A program made the position numbers and the translations under genes. Positions 1 through 12,482 of a stretch of DNA of 64,000 nucleotides are shown piece after piece; position 1 is the stretch's first letter, and every line of letters starts with the position of its first letter. The notes under the pieces are model-generated. The model saw only the letters and a list, made by a program, of their open reading frames with translations. It ran no database searches and was not told the origin of the DNA. Source of the DNA: Diphasiastrum complanatum (Eukaryota > Streptophyta > Lycopodiopsida > Lycopodiales > Lycopodiaceae); assembly GCA_029204225.1 (NCBI GenBank), contig CM055104.1, positions 24,443,285 to 24,507,284 on the forward strand, written 5' to 3'.

Positions 1-1329
1 AACTCCATCAATGGCCAACTTTAATAAATAGAATCAAAATAACATTCTTTTAATGGTAGACATAGCATGGCTTTGACTAAGAATCAAGCACAATTGCAAC
101 AAACAATGGACACTATTGAGATGACTGATAATGCTAGCATGAATAGTGTCTACTAATTTTTTGGAGGCAAATTTACTCACAAGCAATTGTGTATTGGATT
201 AATGTTTGTCAATATAAATACATTACAACAAACGTTGGGTATATTCATGGGTTTAAAATTGTGAATGTTTAGGCTAAATGTAAAGACGTTGTAATAAAAA
301 ATATTTTAATGTGAATAAAAGAATGTGTTTGAGTGAAGATGCCATGGTGTTCAACATTTAACCTTGAAATATGTATGGCCATTGTACTGACTGACATTAA
401 TGAAAGCATACCTTTCGTAGGGGAGGACATATTGGCATCCCATTCAACTCCCAAGAAGGAATTGGCCATTCAAACACAAGAGGAATCATCTGCTTGGAAG
501 AAAAAATATTGTAAGATAGGGGCGGCCTCATCGTCTCCATTTGGATATGTTCAATACCACTTTGAATAAGCTATGTTTGCATCAACCTGCCCATCCTCCT
601 TTGGTCACACTATGCCATGATTACCACAATACAACAATCAAAACGGTGGGTAGAGAACGACTGCATCTAAAAACCATAAATAAATAAATAAATTGAAGGT
701 TACTTAAATGGAAAAATGTGATTCCATATTGTCCTTGATAACATCTTCAAATAAACACACATTGGTAAGGGATCCAAAAAAATTCATAGAATCATTGTAA
801 AGTGTCCCAAGTCTCCTTTTCTGTAGTGGCTCCTTCCAATTCCATTATGTGTTCATTCGACACATTCATCTTGATGAAATGTAAAGCTAGTCTTGGTCTT
901 TCTTTATACCTTACTCCTTGTACTTGTTGAGGCCTTTCCTCAACACCAAGCACAATATCAATCGAGACTGTATCACTAGTAAATATTCCATCCTGTTATA
1001 TATTCAGTTAAAAGACACCCATCTATCACTTGTTTCCAAGGTTATGTTGCCATGAAGTGCCATTAAGATCTAGATCAAACTTAATGTAATGAATAATCGT
1101 GTGCTTCCAATAGTAGTCTATATGGGGCCTTGGCATTTTGTAGATATATTTCTTGCCAGATTCTCTCTACCCATGATTCAACAAAAAGGTAGCACATGGT
1201 GTGCTACCGTTTTATGGCATTATATGATTTTTTTAAAATAAGGAAGTTTGGTATATAGTTAAAAATTTAACTAGCCATCAAACTTTAAGTAGGTCCATCA
1301 AATACACTTTGCTATCCATCAATTCACAA
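1..1329. other. Unassigned AT-rich sequence
   Basis: I see no recognisable gene, repeat or element end here. Short open frames at 269-469 (minus) and 333-569 (plus) overlap each other and resemble no family I know. The stretch is probably old degraded intergenic or transposon sequence. Confidence 0.4.
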
Positions 1330-1740
1330 TCATTTGGTTCTCATATCAAGTACCTTTTCATGCTCCGAAGAAATTCTTTCAAATGAGTCTTCAAACAAAT
1401 CTAGATTTTTACTAGAACCAAGGTGATCCTCCTCATGTAAACTCATCTTCAGGCGACTTACATGGACCACAAGATGAGCCTTGAACTTGTCCAGTAAATC
1501 TAATTGGTAAACTAAAGATTCAATCTTTTTCAAGATTTTATACAGTCCACTATAACGAGCAGACAATTTGTAATGCTTCCCAATATGCATTCCCTTAGAA
1601 TTCTTCAAAATTCCAAGATATATCCAATCTCCAACTTGAAACTTGAGGCAATCTTTTCAAATTAGAAAAATGTTTGAACCGATCCTGGGCACTCAAAACA
1701 TTTTCACATGTTAACTATAGCATTTCTTGCAATTCTCACA
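1330..1740 (-). pseudogene. Ty3/gypsy integrase C-terminal remnant
   Basis: Read on the minus strand, this gives the typical end of a Ty3/gypsy polyprotein. First comes a helical segment with the words AQDRFKHF near 1690. It is followed by VGDWIYL (about 1625-1645), then KLSARYSGLYKILKKI and a short stretch ending HVSRLK. In intact elements this C-terminal integrase domain binds DNA next to the DDE core. Here the frame is broken: one stop lies near 1718, one near 1658, and there is a shift between the helical segment and VGDW. The catalytic core, reverse transcriptase and LTRs are not seen upstream, so it is an isolated fragment. Family assignment rests on the KLSxRYxGxY pattern. Confidence 0.8.
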
Positions 1741-3700
1741 AGAAATTTGCTACTTTTTGAACTAAGCAACTCAATCAATGGAGGATACCTATTCCAATGA
1801 GATTGTCATGAAGAGACATATGCTCAAAGCATCCATTCTTTATAATGTCTATCTAGAATACACTAAATTCTGATTTAGAATAATTTAAGATCTATCGAAC
1901 TTCATTATACGAAGCCCTGGCTTTTGGTTACACCAATTATCCAACTCCATCTAAATTATGGAATAAGTTTATTTTCAAACAAAAAATAATCTGAACCAAA
2001 AGTTCCTATATATCATATGCAAATCACCCACTACCTGAGTCACAAAATAACTCATAATGGCCACGATAGTTGCACCAGATTTAGAAATATTTGAATGTTT
2101 TAACACATGTAACACCACATTCTAACCAAATCTAAATCCTTTTTAAGGTAATATCCATACACCATATCTCCACAATATGCCTAATGGGACAAGTTGATAA
2201 CATGTGTTGCATAAATCGAATCCGAAACAGTTAATGCCCCAACATATCTGCGTAACTACTTATCCAAAAGATATTCTTCTTTGGGTATATAGATTATTAC
2301 TTCTAAGAAAACCAACCTGAATAGATCATAAAAGGATTCACACATGGATCAACCAAGTATTCATGTTTAGTTACCATAATCGACACGATTAGTCCAGAGA
2401 AAAATAATTAACCTTTCATGCGATATCTTCCAAGGCGTTTAGGTAGCTACCACTAACTTTTTAAGAATCTCATGAAATTGGGTTGCTAGATTTAATATCA
2501 AAAAATTATCAAATATATTCTCAAGAAAAAATAGCACTTAGGGCTTCCTATTTTGTGATTTGAGATATCCCTAAAGGGGTCATGACCAAACATACCTCAA
2601 AAATATTGACAAAAAAATCCTCTTGTGACCGATAGTAATTGGCATCTTTCAAGATATACGGCTCTACTATGGTCATCCTGATCAGTTAGTTTCAAATTGT
2701 GTCTTAGAAATTGCATGTGGCCATACCACAATTTCTTCCTCCAAGAAGACCGTCCACTTTCCAATCAATAATTCCAAAAGAACAATTCATTTAATTGGAA
2801 CAAACAAGCACTTCCTCGAAATCTCCAGATCCGGTAAATGATTCAAGTAACTTCGAAATCATATGGTATTATGCCAAGTTTCCACAAATTAAAAGGATTT
2901 TAGATCATGCCCTAACATCCCGTTAAGTTGACAGATTTAGAAATTGGAAAGAACAAGTGGAAATCTTAATCAATACAAAAAATATGTTTTACTTCAAGAG
3001 AAATGTGCTAGCCAAAAATAATTGTTCCACTAGTTAATCCATGACTCCACTGTCGCTGGTTTTTTAACTTCTTGTCTGCCCAAAAAAAAGTGTTGGCTGG
3101 AAGTCAAAACGAGTCAATACACTGCATCGTATTGAGTTAACATAAACTTAATTTGTTAGCCTTGCTGCTCATTGCCATGGTGGATTTTGAGCAATGTTGC
3201 TCAAAATCTCCAATATGAACGACAAGTTATTTTCAGGACTTTCCATACTACAAACTGCTGACGACAAATCATCACTAAACAATTGTGGTTTCGTATCGGC
3301 CATAAATGCCAATAAAACCACAATCTGAAATCTTGGGAAACCATTCTAAAATTGAGCAAAAGAAAATGGTTTCAGTATGTTGAATTAGACGAGCCACGTT
3401 TACACATGAAGCAAGACTTTCAAACCAAAAAGATTATGTTTTTCTCTAAACACAAACAAGGAAATAAAAACAAAGTCCATCCATAACTTTTTTTTCCCAA
3501 ACGTGACCAAAAGAGCTCCATGTTAGAGAAAAATTAATACGATGACCCCTATGTAAAGAAAAAATTGCAAAACCCCCAGAAACGTTTCAACAAGGGATCC
3601 TCAAAAAAAAAAAAAATTGTCCCCGACCCCTCAGAGTACTTCCACAAGCCCTACCCGTGACCTCCACATACACCAACGAGCAGCCAACAGGGAGGAAAGG
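1741..3700. other. Unassigned AT-rich sequence
   Basis: No coding similarity, LTR end or tandem repeat was recognised over about 1.9 kb. The part next to 1740 may be further decayed gypsy sequence, since the reading direction of the integrase remnant points back into it, but I could not extend the match convincingly. Confidence 0.4.
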
Positions 3701-3704
3701 GTGC

Positions 3705-3863
<159 letters not shown>

Positions 3864-3883
3864 TAGGTTGTTGTGGAGAAAAG

Positions 3884-4658
<775 letters not shown>

Positions 4659-4692
4659 TGAGTTGAGAGACAAAGAGAGGTGCAGCGCACGT

Positions 4693-5280
<588 letters not shown>

Positions 5281-5660
5281 ATATCAAATTTAACTTTGTG
5301 ACCCAAATCTACTATTTTGCTTTATTTTGTTTATAATGGGCAGATTCTTTGTAAGATTCAAAACATGAAGAACATTTGGAACTAATTTGAAATCACAATT
5401 TTGAAACTGTAACTTGATAGTACCTTCACCATGAATATGATGTGGACTCGCCTAAATGAACATGTCTTTGAGTGTTAAAAGAGTTGTACTCTGGAAACTA
5501 GTCACAACAATTTGTCATGTGTTGGGTAGCCCCTAGTCCAAGTACCAATATTCATCATCTTGTTTGTCTTTAGTCTTTGTCATGAAAGCTTCTTCGTTGT
5601 CATTGGGCTAGGAAGCTTCTACTGCATGTTGTTTTTTCTTGCATTACCTGTAGAATGATG
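5281..5660 (-). pseudogene. Ty1/copia gag-protease junction remnant
   Basis: On the minus strand this stretch gives, with several stops and shifts, the order found in plant copia polyproteins. First is a Lys/His-rich zinc-knuckle-like end near 5640. Then come the words YWYLD, GATQHMT and NSFNTQRHV (about 5480-5550), matching the aspartic protease start. Last are pieces resembling the downstream segment (LGESTSYS, about 5445). The protease active site is normally D-S-G-A; here a stop codon replaces the Ser position (YLD-stop-GAT). In a live element this protease would cut the Gag-Pol polyprotein. No LTR belonging to it was found; the LTR at 5977 lies on the other strand. Confidence 0.6.
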
Positions 5661-5976
5661 CTTTCTTAGATGTTGAAAAAGTTTAATCTTGAGTAGACTT
5701 TTATTACTCTTTATTTTGCTAAAGATTGACCAATGTTTTTGTTTGCTATTTTAGCATTTTCTTATCTCTTTCTTTGAGTAAAGAGCATTTGACTCCATCT
5801 TGTAATTGCATCTTCATCAATAAAAGGTGTGAAAACTGTCAACTAGCCTCGACATTTTATTTGGCATTTTTGGAGGCCAAAATGAAATCTCAACTTAAAG
5901 CTAGTTTCATATTAATCAATATAGCTCTAAATAGTGTTATTAATATTTTTAGCAAGTACATAAGTGGATGAGGTCG
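5661..5976. other. Unassigned sequence next to copia LTR
   Basis: May hold decayed gag of the minus-strand copia remnant, because a Lys/Glu-rich stretch can be read backwards here. It is too broken to call. Confidence 0.3.
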
Positions 5977-6472
5977 TGTTAGGACCCATTCCTATTGGTC
6001 AATTTTGGTACATTGCATTTGGACCATAATTTCTAGGTTTTTGGTTAAGTACCTAGAAGTTGCCATTTTAGGGCATAGTTGGAAGATAGGGCCACATTAT
6101 GGCTACTATAAATAGCTGTACCTACATGGAGAACAATATCATTTGTTGATCATTTGTGAGAATTCATCTTTGTTGATTCTATGTCCCATCTCATATCATT
6201 TTCTCATGTATCTTGAGTTTCTATGTGTCGAATATTGATTTTCTTATATATCTTGAATTCACACGTGTGAAGGACAATAGGCCACTGCTGTTTTACGGAC
6301 AAGAATATTACCTTACTTTACTTTGATGTTCATGATCATGTCTAAGTGATTTATGCAAGATTAGCATGCCAAAATTGTTGATTTCTACCTTCTAGCTATT
6401 TCTAGATGTGTTGATCAAATAGGCCCAAGATCAAAGATCCATTAAGTGCATTTTGGATCATGACTTTTCACA
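5977..6472 (+). mobile_element. Ty1/copia-type LTR (5' LTR or solo LTR with PBS)
   Basis: A 496-base segment that starts TGTTAGGACCC and ends CTTTTCACA, so it has TG...CA ends. It is followed with no gap by a primer-binding-site motif at 6473. A TATA-like tataaatagc lies near 6111-6120, which would place the transcript start around 6140. A matching second LTR was not found in the window, and the sequence after the PBS has no recognisable gag. It is therefore either the 5' end of a degraded element or an LTR left with its leader. Confidence 0.7.
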
Positions 6473-6484
6473 TGGTATTAGAGC
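6473..6484 (+). other. Primer-binding site (initiator Met tRNA)
   Basis: TGGTATTAGAGC matches the TGGTATCAGAGC motif that pairs with the 3' end of plant initiator methionine tRNA, with one C-to-T change. It directly follows the CA end of the LTR, which defines the LTR boundary and the plus orientation. Confidence 0.75.
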
Positions 6485-7199
6485 AAGTTGCAGGCTAAAT
6501 TTGGAGAATCAAGCAAATCTAGTGGTGGATTTGAGGGCGCCATAAATTCTTTCTGGATTTAGAGGCTCTACACACTCAAATCAAGCATTTGGAAGTATAG
6601 AAAGTGGATCTTTGTGATCCTATCATCATTTTAGGTCAAATCACTTGTAGTAGGCCGATTTTTGAAACCACTTACTAGAATGTGGAGCCAAAAATTGTCT
6701 ATGGTAGATAATCATACATTCTAGTAGATGTCATATCAAGATTTTAGCTTTTGCATCTAGATTCTTCTTGATTCAATATTTTGCATTTTTGGAGAAACTC
6801 TAAATTTGGTAGGATCTCTTGATTTTCAGGTTGCTGGACTTTTCAATAGTGTACTTCAATCTTAGATGTTAGCGAAAGCTCATCATATTGTGTTTAGATC
6901 TATTGTGATCAAGAAATCAAGATTCTATGCACATCATCTTTTAGGGCTTGGGAAGCTTTGAAGTGTTTGATTATTCTCCTTCCTACTAATCGACTAATCG
7001 GTTTTCAATCTTCATCCAACTATTTATCCAGTTTTGTGGATTCTCTCGTGTTTTACACAGTCTGCAGAATTATAAGTATTTTTACACAGTCTGCAAAAAA
7101 TACACGGAGTTTGACAACAGTGTCGGGAATTTTCTCTCACTACAAAACCCGACACTGTCGTCTTTTTGCTATAGTCAATTTTCTCTTATAGCGTCACTG
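6485..7199. other. Leader-like sequence after the PBS, no coding seen
   Basis: No gag or pol similarity was recognised between the PBS and the minus-strand gypsy gag. The 3' part contains short repeats and an inverted repeat described separately. Confidence 0.4.
7051..7158. repeat. Short direct repeats and 11-bp inverted repeat
   Basis: The 15-base motif tttacacagtctgca occurs at 7052-7066 and 7081-7095. Just downstream, acagtgtcggg (7117-7127) and its exact complement cccgacactgt (7148-7158) flank 20 bases that include cactacaaaa. The arms could form a hairpin. The cactacaaaa word resembles the end of CACTA transposons, but no partner end was found. Confidence 0.55.
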
Positions 7200-8788
7200 T
7201 CAAAAACTGCAAGTAGAAATACAGTATCGCATTTTTCGCATTTTTTGTCTGTCAAAAATTCCGAGTATCGGATACACCTCTGATGCGGTAGGTATCTCTG
7301 TAGTTGGTGAAGATTCAGCATGTACTGGATCAACTAAAACCTCCTTATGTTTCTGAGCTCTGGTATAACCATCAAAGATACGGTTGGTTTGGATTGAACT
7401 ACTGGCCTTTTCTTGATCGTAATCATATTCACTTGAGTAGTAACTAGTGGTGCTTTGGGTCTTGCAGGACATTCTTTATAACAGTGTCCATAACTACATT
7501 CTCTACAGAATGGTATAAACTTCCCTTTGTTTGGACATTCAGCAACTCTATGGTTTTCTCCGCATGCAAAACATCCACGTGGTGCTCTGGACCATTGTCT
7601 AACTACTTGTTGCTGCGCATCATCATAGATAGCATACTGCTCTGAAGGACCACTCTCATGATCATTGCTATAGTTCCATTGCTCATTACCAAGATAAGGT
7701 TATGGTTCCATTTGCAGGAGGAGCACTCTGTCTTGTTGGAACTGACAGAGCTAGTCGTTTTGGAAATCCAAGGGCAAAATTGAAAGGCTTCCCATTAGGA
7801 CCTTTTGAATAAGTAGGTTCTCAATATTGAAGCTTAGCATACCTTTGCTGGATAATTCAAGGATTAAAAGAGCAAAATGTTATTTCATGTCCCGTAGAGT
7901 TACACAGATGACAAATAGTATTCGTCATTCATTGTTTCAATGTTGGACATTCATTCATAGTGTGATTCCCTGCACGAATTGAACACTAGACATTTTCCCG
8001 GCTAGGAAAAGTCTTTGCAAACTTTTCAGGTTCTTTGTTTACTTTACCATGGAATTCTTCCAAGGCTTTAATTTTTTCATCAAGTTGAGACTGCATCTTT
8101 TCCAGCTGCATCTGATGCTTTTGACCAAGTTTCTCGAACTCATCGATCATCTTCTCTGCAGTAGCATTGATATTTGTTGATGCAATGGTGGTGGATGTTG
8201 TCGTGGTTTGCCCTGTCATATAAGGCAACATTCCAACATTTGGTTCATCATCCGAATCTTCATCCTCCTCAAGGATTGTATCGTCCATAACACTTTGTAT
8301 TGTAGCTTATTCATTATGGCATTTTAGCTCGCATCTAATCCTTTTAGGTAGACTTGCTAGGAACCACATAATCAAAGCATTGCCATGGATTAGATCGGGA
8401 TCACACTTAGATGTGAGGTGTTTAACTCGTTCAATATAATCGGGTATTGCTTCTCGCTTTCTCATTTTAATCTTACTTAAAAGGAAAAGAGATATTCCAT
8501 AAATTTTCTAGACTTAAATCTCGTAATGAGAGCAGCTTTGACCACCTCCCAATCTTGATGTTCTGCTTCCTCTTGGTTATAAAACCAATCTTGAACAGCT
8601 CCCGTTAAAGCCATAGGAAATATCTAAAGTTTATTTTTTGGAAAAACTTCGCCATAAACCCTACATGATTCAGAAAAGATTTGGAGAAATCTGATGGGAT
8701 CAGATAACCCATTGTACTTTGGTATTTCTAACCGAGGAGATCTTCTAACAATAATGGGTGTTGAATTCAGTGGTCCTTGTTCAGCCAT
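7200..8788 (-). pseudogene. Ty3/gypsy gag remnant with zinc knuckle
   Basis: The minus strand starts with ATG at 8786-8788 and reads a gag protein. IPKYNGLSDP (about 8720) leads into the capsid core, with LTGAVQDWFYNQEE (about 8600), WEVVKAALITRF and IPDYIERVKHLTSK (about 8420). A linker with an acidic stretch (EEDEDSDDEP) and a coiled-coil-like part at 7990-8280 follows. The nucleocapsid end has two Cys/His clusters: CFACGENHRVAEC near 7540-7580 and CRECSYGHCYKEC near 7475-7515. In live elements Gag forms the virus-like particle and binds RNA. The frame has a TAG near 8625, a shift near 8490 and a TAA near 8307, so it is dead. It lies head to head with the gypsy pol on the plus strand. Confidence 0.82.
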
Positions 8789-9615
8789 AATTCTAGATTA
8801 TGTCAATCAGACAATGAGATTGGATCTAGATTTTTCAATATTATCTTATCTCAAATCAGATCAAATCCGTAACATCTATTTCTTGAAAATAATCAGATTT
8901 CTAATTTTTGGAAATTAGATCTTGATCGACACTTCTAAGAATAATGATTTCTCAAAATCAGAATAAAACTGTAACAAAATTGCTCAAAATTTTGACGGAG
9001 GCTAGATTTGAAAAATCAAAACCTATAAATAGTATAGACGAAAGATTTCTGGGCAAAAGTTGACTCGATGAAGGTTCTTCAGTGCTATTTTGGATTAAAA
9101 AATTTCTAATCTGGCTATTTTCTGACAAATATGAAAATATTTACCTTCGCCAGACTCACAAAGAGTAAATTTGACTCAGATAAGACTAGGGTAGAACTAA
9201 CGAGAGTTCTGATGGACAAACAGTACGGTTTTTGCAGTTTGACGAGGGTAAAAATAGAGTTTTTTCAAGATCCTAGTAAGAATAACATTCGACGAACTCA
9301 AAAATGGTAATTTACTGTAAACACTATCCTCAGAAATTCCAACGAAGATTTTGGTGAAAGTTACAATTGTAATACTGCTATTTTTGCAAAAAAGAGCATT
9401 TTTTGACAAACATAGGTCAATATGACACGTGGCCTCTGCTTATTGTTCACCAACTCATTGATGAACCAATATCGTAAGTCAGACTGACATAGACTTTGGT
9501 GAAGGTTTCAGGCGAAGGTTCTTCTTGATTTCTTGATCACAATAGATCTAAAAACAATATGGTGACAATTTGCTTTTAAAGATTATCTACATAAATTTCT
9601 TGAAACTTAGTCCAT
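8789..9615. other. Spacer between head-to-head gypsy parts
   Basis: By position this should contain the leader or 5' LTR of the minus-strand gag, or be a recombination zone. I find no LTR ends, PBS or similarity to the 3' LTR at 12483. Short words such as gacgaa and gaaggttctt recur, without a clear period. Confidence 0.35.
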
Positions 9616-9619
9616 AGCA

Positions 9620-10270
9620 CAGATACAGACCACGTGGATCGATTGGAGAGAGTATTTGAACGATTTTGCAAGTATCAAATTTCCCTAAATCCAGAAAAGT
9701 GCCAGATATGGGTTTCCCATGGAGTTGTTCTTGGACATGTGATATTAAGACATGGCATTGCCACAGATTATTCTAAAATCAAGGTTATTGTGGAATTGCC
9801 ACCGTCAACAACAATTCGTGGAGTTTATGTGTTTATGGGTCATGCAAACTATTATCGAATTTTAATTATCTTCTTTGCGGATTTAGCAAGACCTATATAC
9901 AAACTGACTGTTGTTCCTATTTGGACAGTAGAGGCGTTAGAAGCCTTTGAAAAATTATAAAAAAAATTAGCCTCAGCACCGATATTGTGTTCTCTAGATT
10001 GGACGATTGAGTTTCATGTTCACATTGATGCCTCGAAATATGCAATTGGATCAGTTTTGATGCAGCCAATTGAATATAAGAAGGACTATCCAATACGATT
10101 TGCAAGTAAACAACTTACAAATCCAGAGAAGAACTATTCAACAACAGAACGTGAAGCGTTAGCCATGATTTTTTTTGTACGAAAATTTCGTCATTACCTC
10201 ATGGAAACGCACGTTGCATTTTATACGGATCACCAGCTGTTACTTACTTGGTAAACAAGATGTGCAATAC
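9620..10270 (+). pseudogene. Gypsy reverse transcriptase end and RNase H
   Basis: The frame begins DHVDRLERVFERFCKYQ, followed by SLNPEKC and VVLGHVI, the region immediately after the RT active site in Ty3/gypsy. It then reads FMGHANYYR and LARPIYKLT, which is the connection domain. RNase H follows at about 9990-10250 with its acidic residues in place: HIDAS (Asp), TEREALA (Glu) and YTDHQ (Asp). A TAA at 9958-9960 and another stop near 10252 interrupt it, and reading continues in a shifted frame (RWLLLLTKFDFQIVVRKG). RNase H removes the RNA template during reverse transcription. The RT fingers and palm are absent. Confidence 0.88.
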
Positions 10271-11130
10271 TGGGCGTATTTTAAGATGGTTACTGTTATT
10301 GACTAAATTTGACTTTCAAATTGTGGTTCGTAAAGGAAAGCAATATTATCTAGCCGACCACGTTTTGTGAATTAGATCTGCACTAGTTAATACAGAAGTG
10401 GATGATGAATTACCAGATGCTGCATTATTCTATGTAAAGACAGTACCCGAGTGGGCAGTGGATATTGTTAAGTACCTGATGCTAGGACAATCGAATGACT
10501 CTTTGAAAAAAGTATAGAAGAGGCAATTGATTCATAAGGCTCAACCTTATCAATTGATTGCAAGACAATTGTATCGTCGTGGATCAAACAATATTCTACA
10601 TGGATGTGTTTTACCACATGAAATATCAGATTTAATCACGTTTTCACAAGATGGCATGGGCGGAGGACACTTCTCTACAGATATTACTGTTCGAAAACTT
10701 TTGCAATCAGGTTGTTGGTGGCCTACGTTTCATAAGGACATAGAAAATTATATTCAGACATGTGATGTTTGCCAGCGAGCACGACGGCCTACTAGACAGA
10801 ACTATGAACCCTTACATCCGGTTTTATTGCAAGCACCATTTAAAAAATGGAGTGTTGCACGAGGATCTCAGGCCTGATATATTATCGTAACAACTGATTA
10901 TATGACCAAGTGGGTTGAAGCCAAAGTTGTCAAAGTTGCTGATGCGAAATCTATGGCCAAGTTTCTCTATGAAAATATTCTTATCAGGTTTTGATGTTCG
11001 ATCGAGATTGTCAATGACCGGGCAGGGTACACACTTTGTTAATCAAACAATAAAGTATTTACTAGAATATTTTTTTGTTATACAAAAATTTAGTACTCCA
11101 TATTATCCCAGAGGGAATGGCCAAGCTGAG
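10271..11130 (+). pseudogene. Gypsy integrase zinc-binding domain and core
   Basis: After a linker ending YYLADHVL there is LLQSGCWWPTFHKDIE and TCDVCQRARR (about 10700-10790), the N-terminal zinc-binding part. The catalytic core follows: TTDYMTKWVEAK (first Asp, about 10890-10920), IVNDRAGTHFVN with a small frame disturbance (second Asp, about 11010-11040) and PYYPRGNGQAE (Glu, about 11100-11130). Integrase inserts the cDNA into the genome. In-frame stops at 10875 (TGA), about 10993 (TGA) and about 10516 (TAG) can each be derived from CGA or CAG by one C-to-T change. Right after the catalytic Glu the sequence jumps to the C-terminal domain. Confidence 0.85.
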
Positions 11131-11611
11131 ATTGATGGCAGTTCATGCGTTAGTATCAAAGAAAGCCCACTGTAAGGCATGGCACGATCATCGGTTAGAC
11201 AAAAAGGATATGAAAGAAGGAGATCTAGCACTGATGTACAAAACCAAGTTGATCAAGGGGAAATCGAAGTTTACCGGTGAAGGCCCATATAGAGTGAAGG
11301 AAATCCTGAACTATGGAGCAGTTATTCTTGAATCGGATGAGATCAGATACTTGTTTCGCAAAGTGGAAACCTACCATACTACACTGGCGGAGTTTCAGGA
11401 AAAATTTGATAAACTCAAAAGGATGACAACTACCGAGTTAGGCAAGGCCAAGGCCATTATCAAGGATTATGAGAAAGCCATCGCTCAAGTGTTGGAAGCC
11501 GGGCCTCAAATTCAAGTTCCATTGATGCCACAGTTCTCGCCTAGCAGAATGGATACAGAGTTGGATTTAGGCATGGAACAGGGTGGAGCCCCCAAAGTCC
11601 AAGAACAATAG
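11131..11611 (+). pseudogene. Gypsy integrase C-terminal domain with coiled-coil tail
   Basis: The frame reads HDHRLDKKDMKEGDLALMY and then KSKFTGEGPYRVKEIL and NYGAVILES, the usual C-terminal integrase domain with its GPY motif. About 100 residues that normally separate this from the catalytic Glu are missing, so there was an internal deletion at about 11130. After the GPY region comes a charged helical stretch (FQEKFDKLKR, KAIIKDYEKAIAQ) and a Pro/Met-rich tail. The frame meets a TAG at 11609, but continues in the same frame into the next entry. Confidence 0.75.
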
Positions 11612-12420
11612 CCAGTTCCACAGGCAATGCAAGCAAGTCCATCTTCATCAAGGACCACACCATTGTTCAGATGACCAATTAGCGTCGAGGATCAGATCCA
11701 GAGCTTTTTAGCGCAACATCCTCATGAGTCTTCGCGTGGTTGTTGGGTCATCAAGTTTAAGACCTTTGAAATTGAGGCCGACAAAGAATTGGATAAGATA
11801 CCCGAATTGGGAGAGCAGCCGACTTGGAGAGTAACAATTTTTGAGAAAACTCCAGAATCCATCAGGAGTTATGTGGCCAGCCCTCGCTAATTGCGCATAG
11901 ATCTATATTACATACCAATGCCGCACAGGAATAAGTGGAAGGATTTGGGATTGGCCATGGACAAAATTACTATCCATACGTCGAACTGGCCAATCATCCA
12001 CAAACCATATAGCTGGGAGATATCAATGGACTTCCATTGAGCCCTACAAGCTTACTAGTGGGAGTATATCCACTCTCTTGATCCCATAGTCAGGCAATCG
12101 ACGTTGTTCACAAAAGATCTCACTCTCTTGGCATCCGTTGCAACACGATGGGATGATTGCCTTCCTACTTTGGCATTTGATCCGAATAAGCCAATGGCGT
12201 CAGAGAGCATTAAGGATCAGCTGCCGGTGGCCAGATTATATTTCGTGCAATGATGGGAGGCTCCTAGGAATCTCGATTCACAGCCTGGACAACTTCAAAG
12301 TGGATCGTCGGAGCCCATCGTTGCTTTTTGCCGCACAATTTAGACTTCAACATTGTCCGACTCGATTTCATGGGGAAGGTGCAATATCATTTAATAAAGA
12401 TTTGACGTGATGCAAATAAA
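11612..12420 (+). pseudogene. Extra reading frame downstream of gypsy integrase, unknown function
   Basis: One frame can be followed without any shift from the integrase tail to about 12390. It is interrupted by stops at 11609, 11672, 11888, 12038, 12056, 12251 and 12341. Each is TAG, TAA or TGA and could come from CAG, CAA or CGA by a single C-to-T change. Readable parts include RGCWVIKFKTFEIEADKEL, EQPTWRVTIFEKTPESIRS, LYYIPMPHRNKWKDLGLAM and ATRWDDCLPTLAFDPNKP. The composition is Trp- and charge-rich with no membrane segment, so it does not look like an envelope protein. Some plant gypsy lineages carry an additional ORF at this place. I do not recognise this one. Confidence 0.55.
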
Positions 12421-12465
12421 AGCCCACAATAACTACATCTCGCAGGTGTCATGGGACCACCACCA

Positions 12466-12480
12466 GTTTTGGTGGGGGAT
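12466..12480 (+). other. Polypurine tract of the gypsy element
   Basis: A purine-rich ttttggtgggggat lies two bases before the TG start of the LTR at 12483. In LTR elements this tract primes plus-strand DNA synthesis. Confidence 0.65.
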
Positions 12481-12482
12481 AC

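Noticed and set aside
7138-7150. Terminus of a CACTA transposon
   Set aside because: cactacaaaa fits loosely, but no opposite end, transposase or 3-bp target duplication was found.
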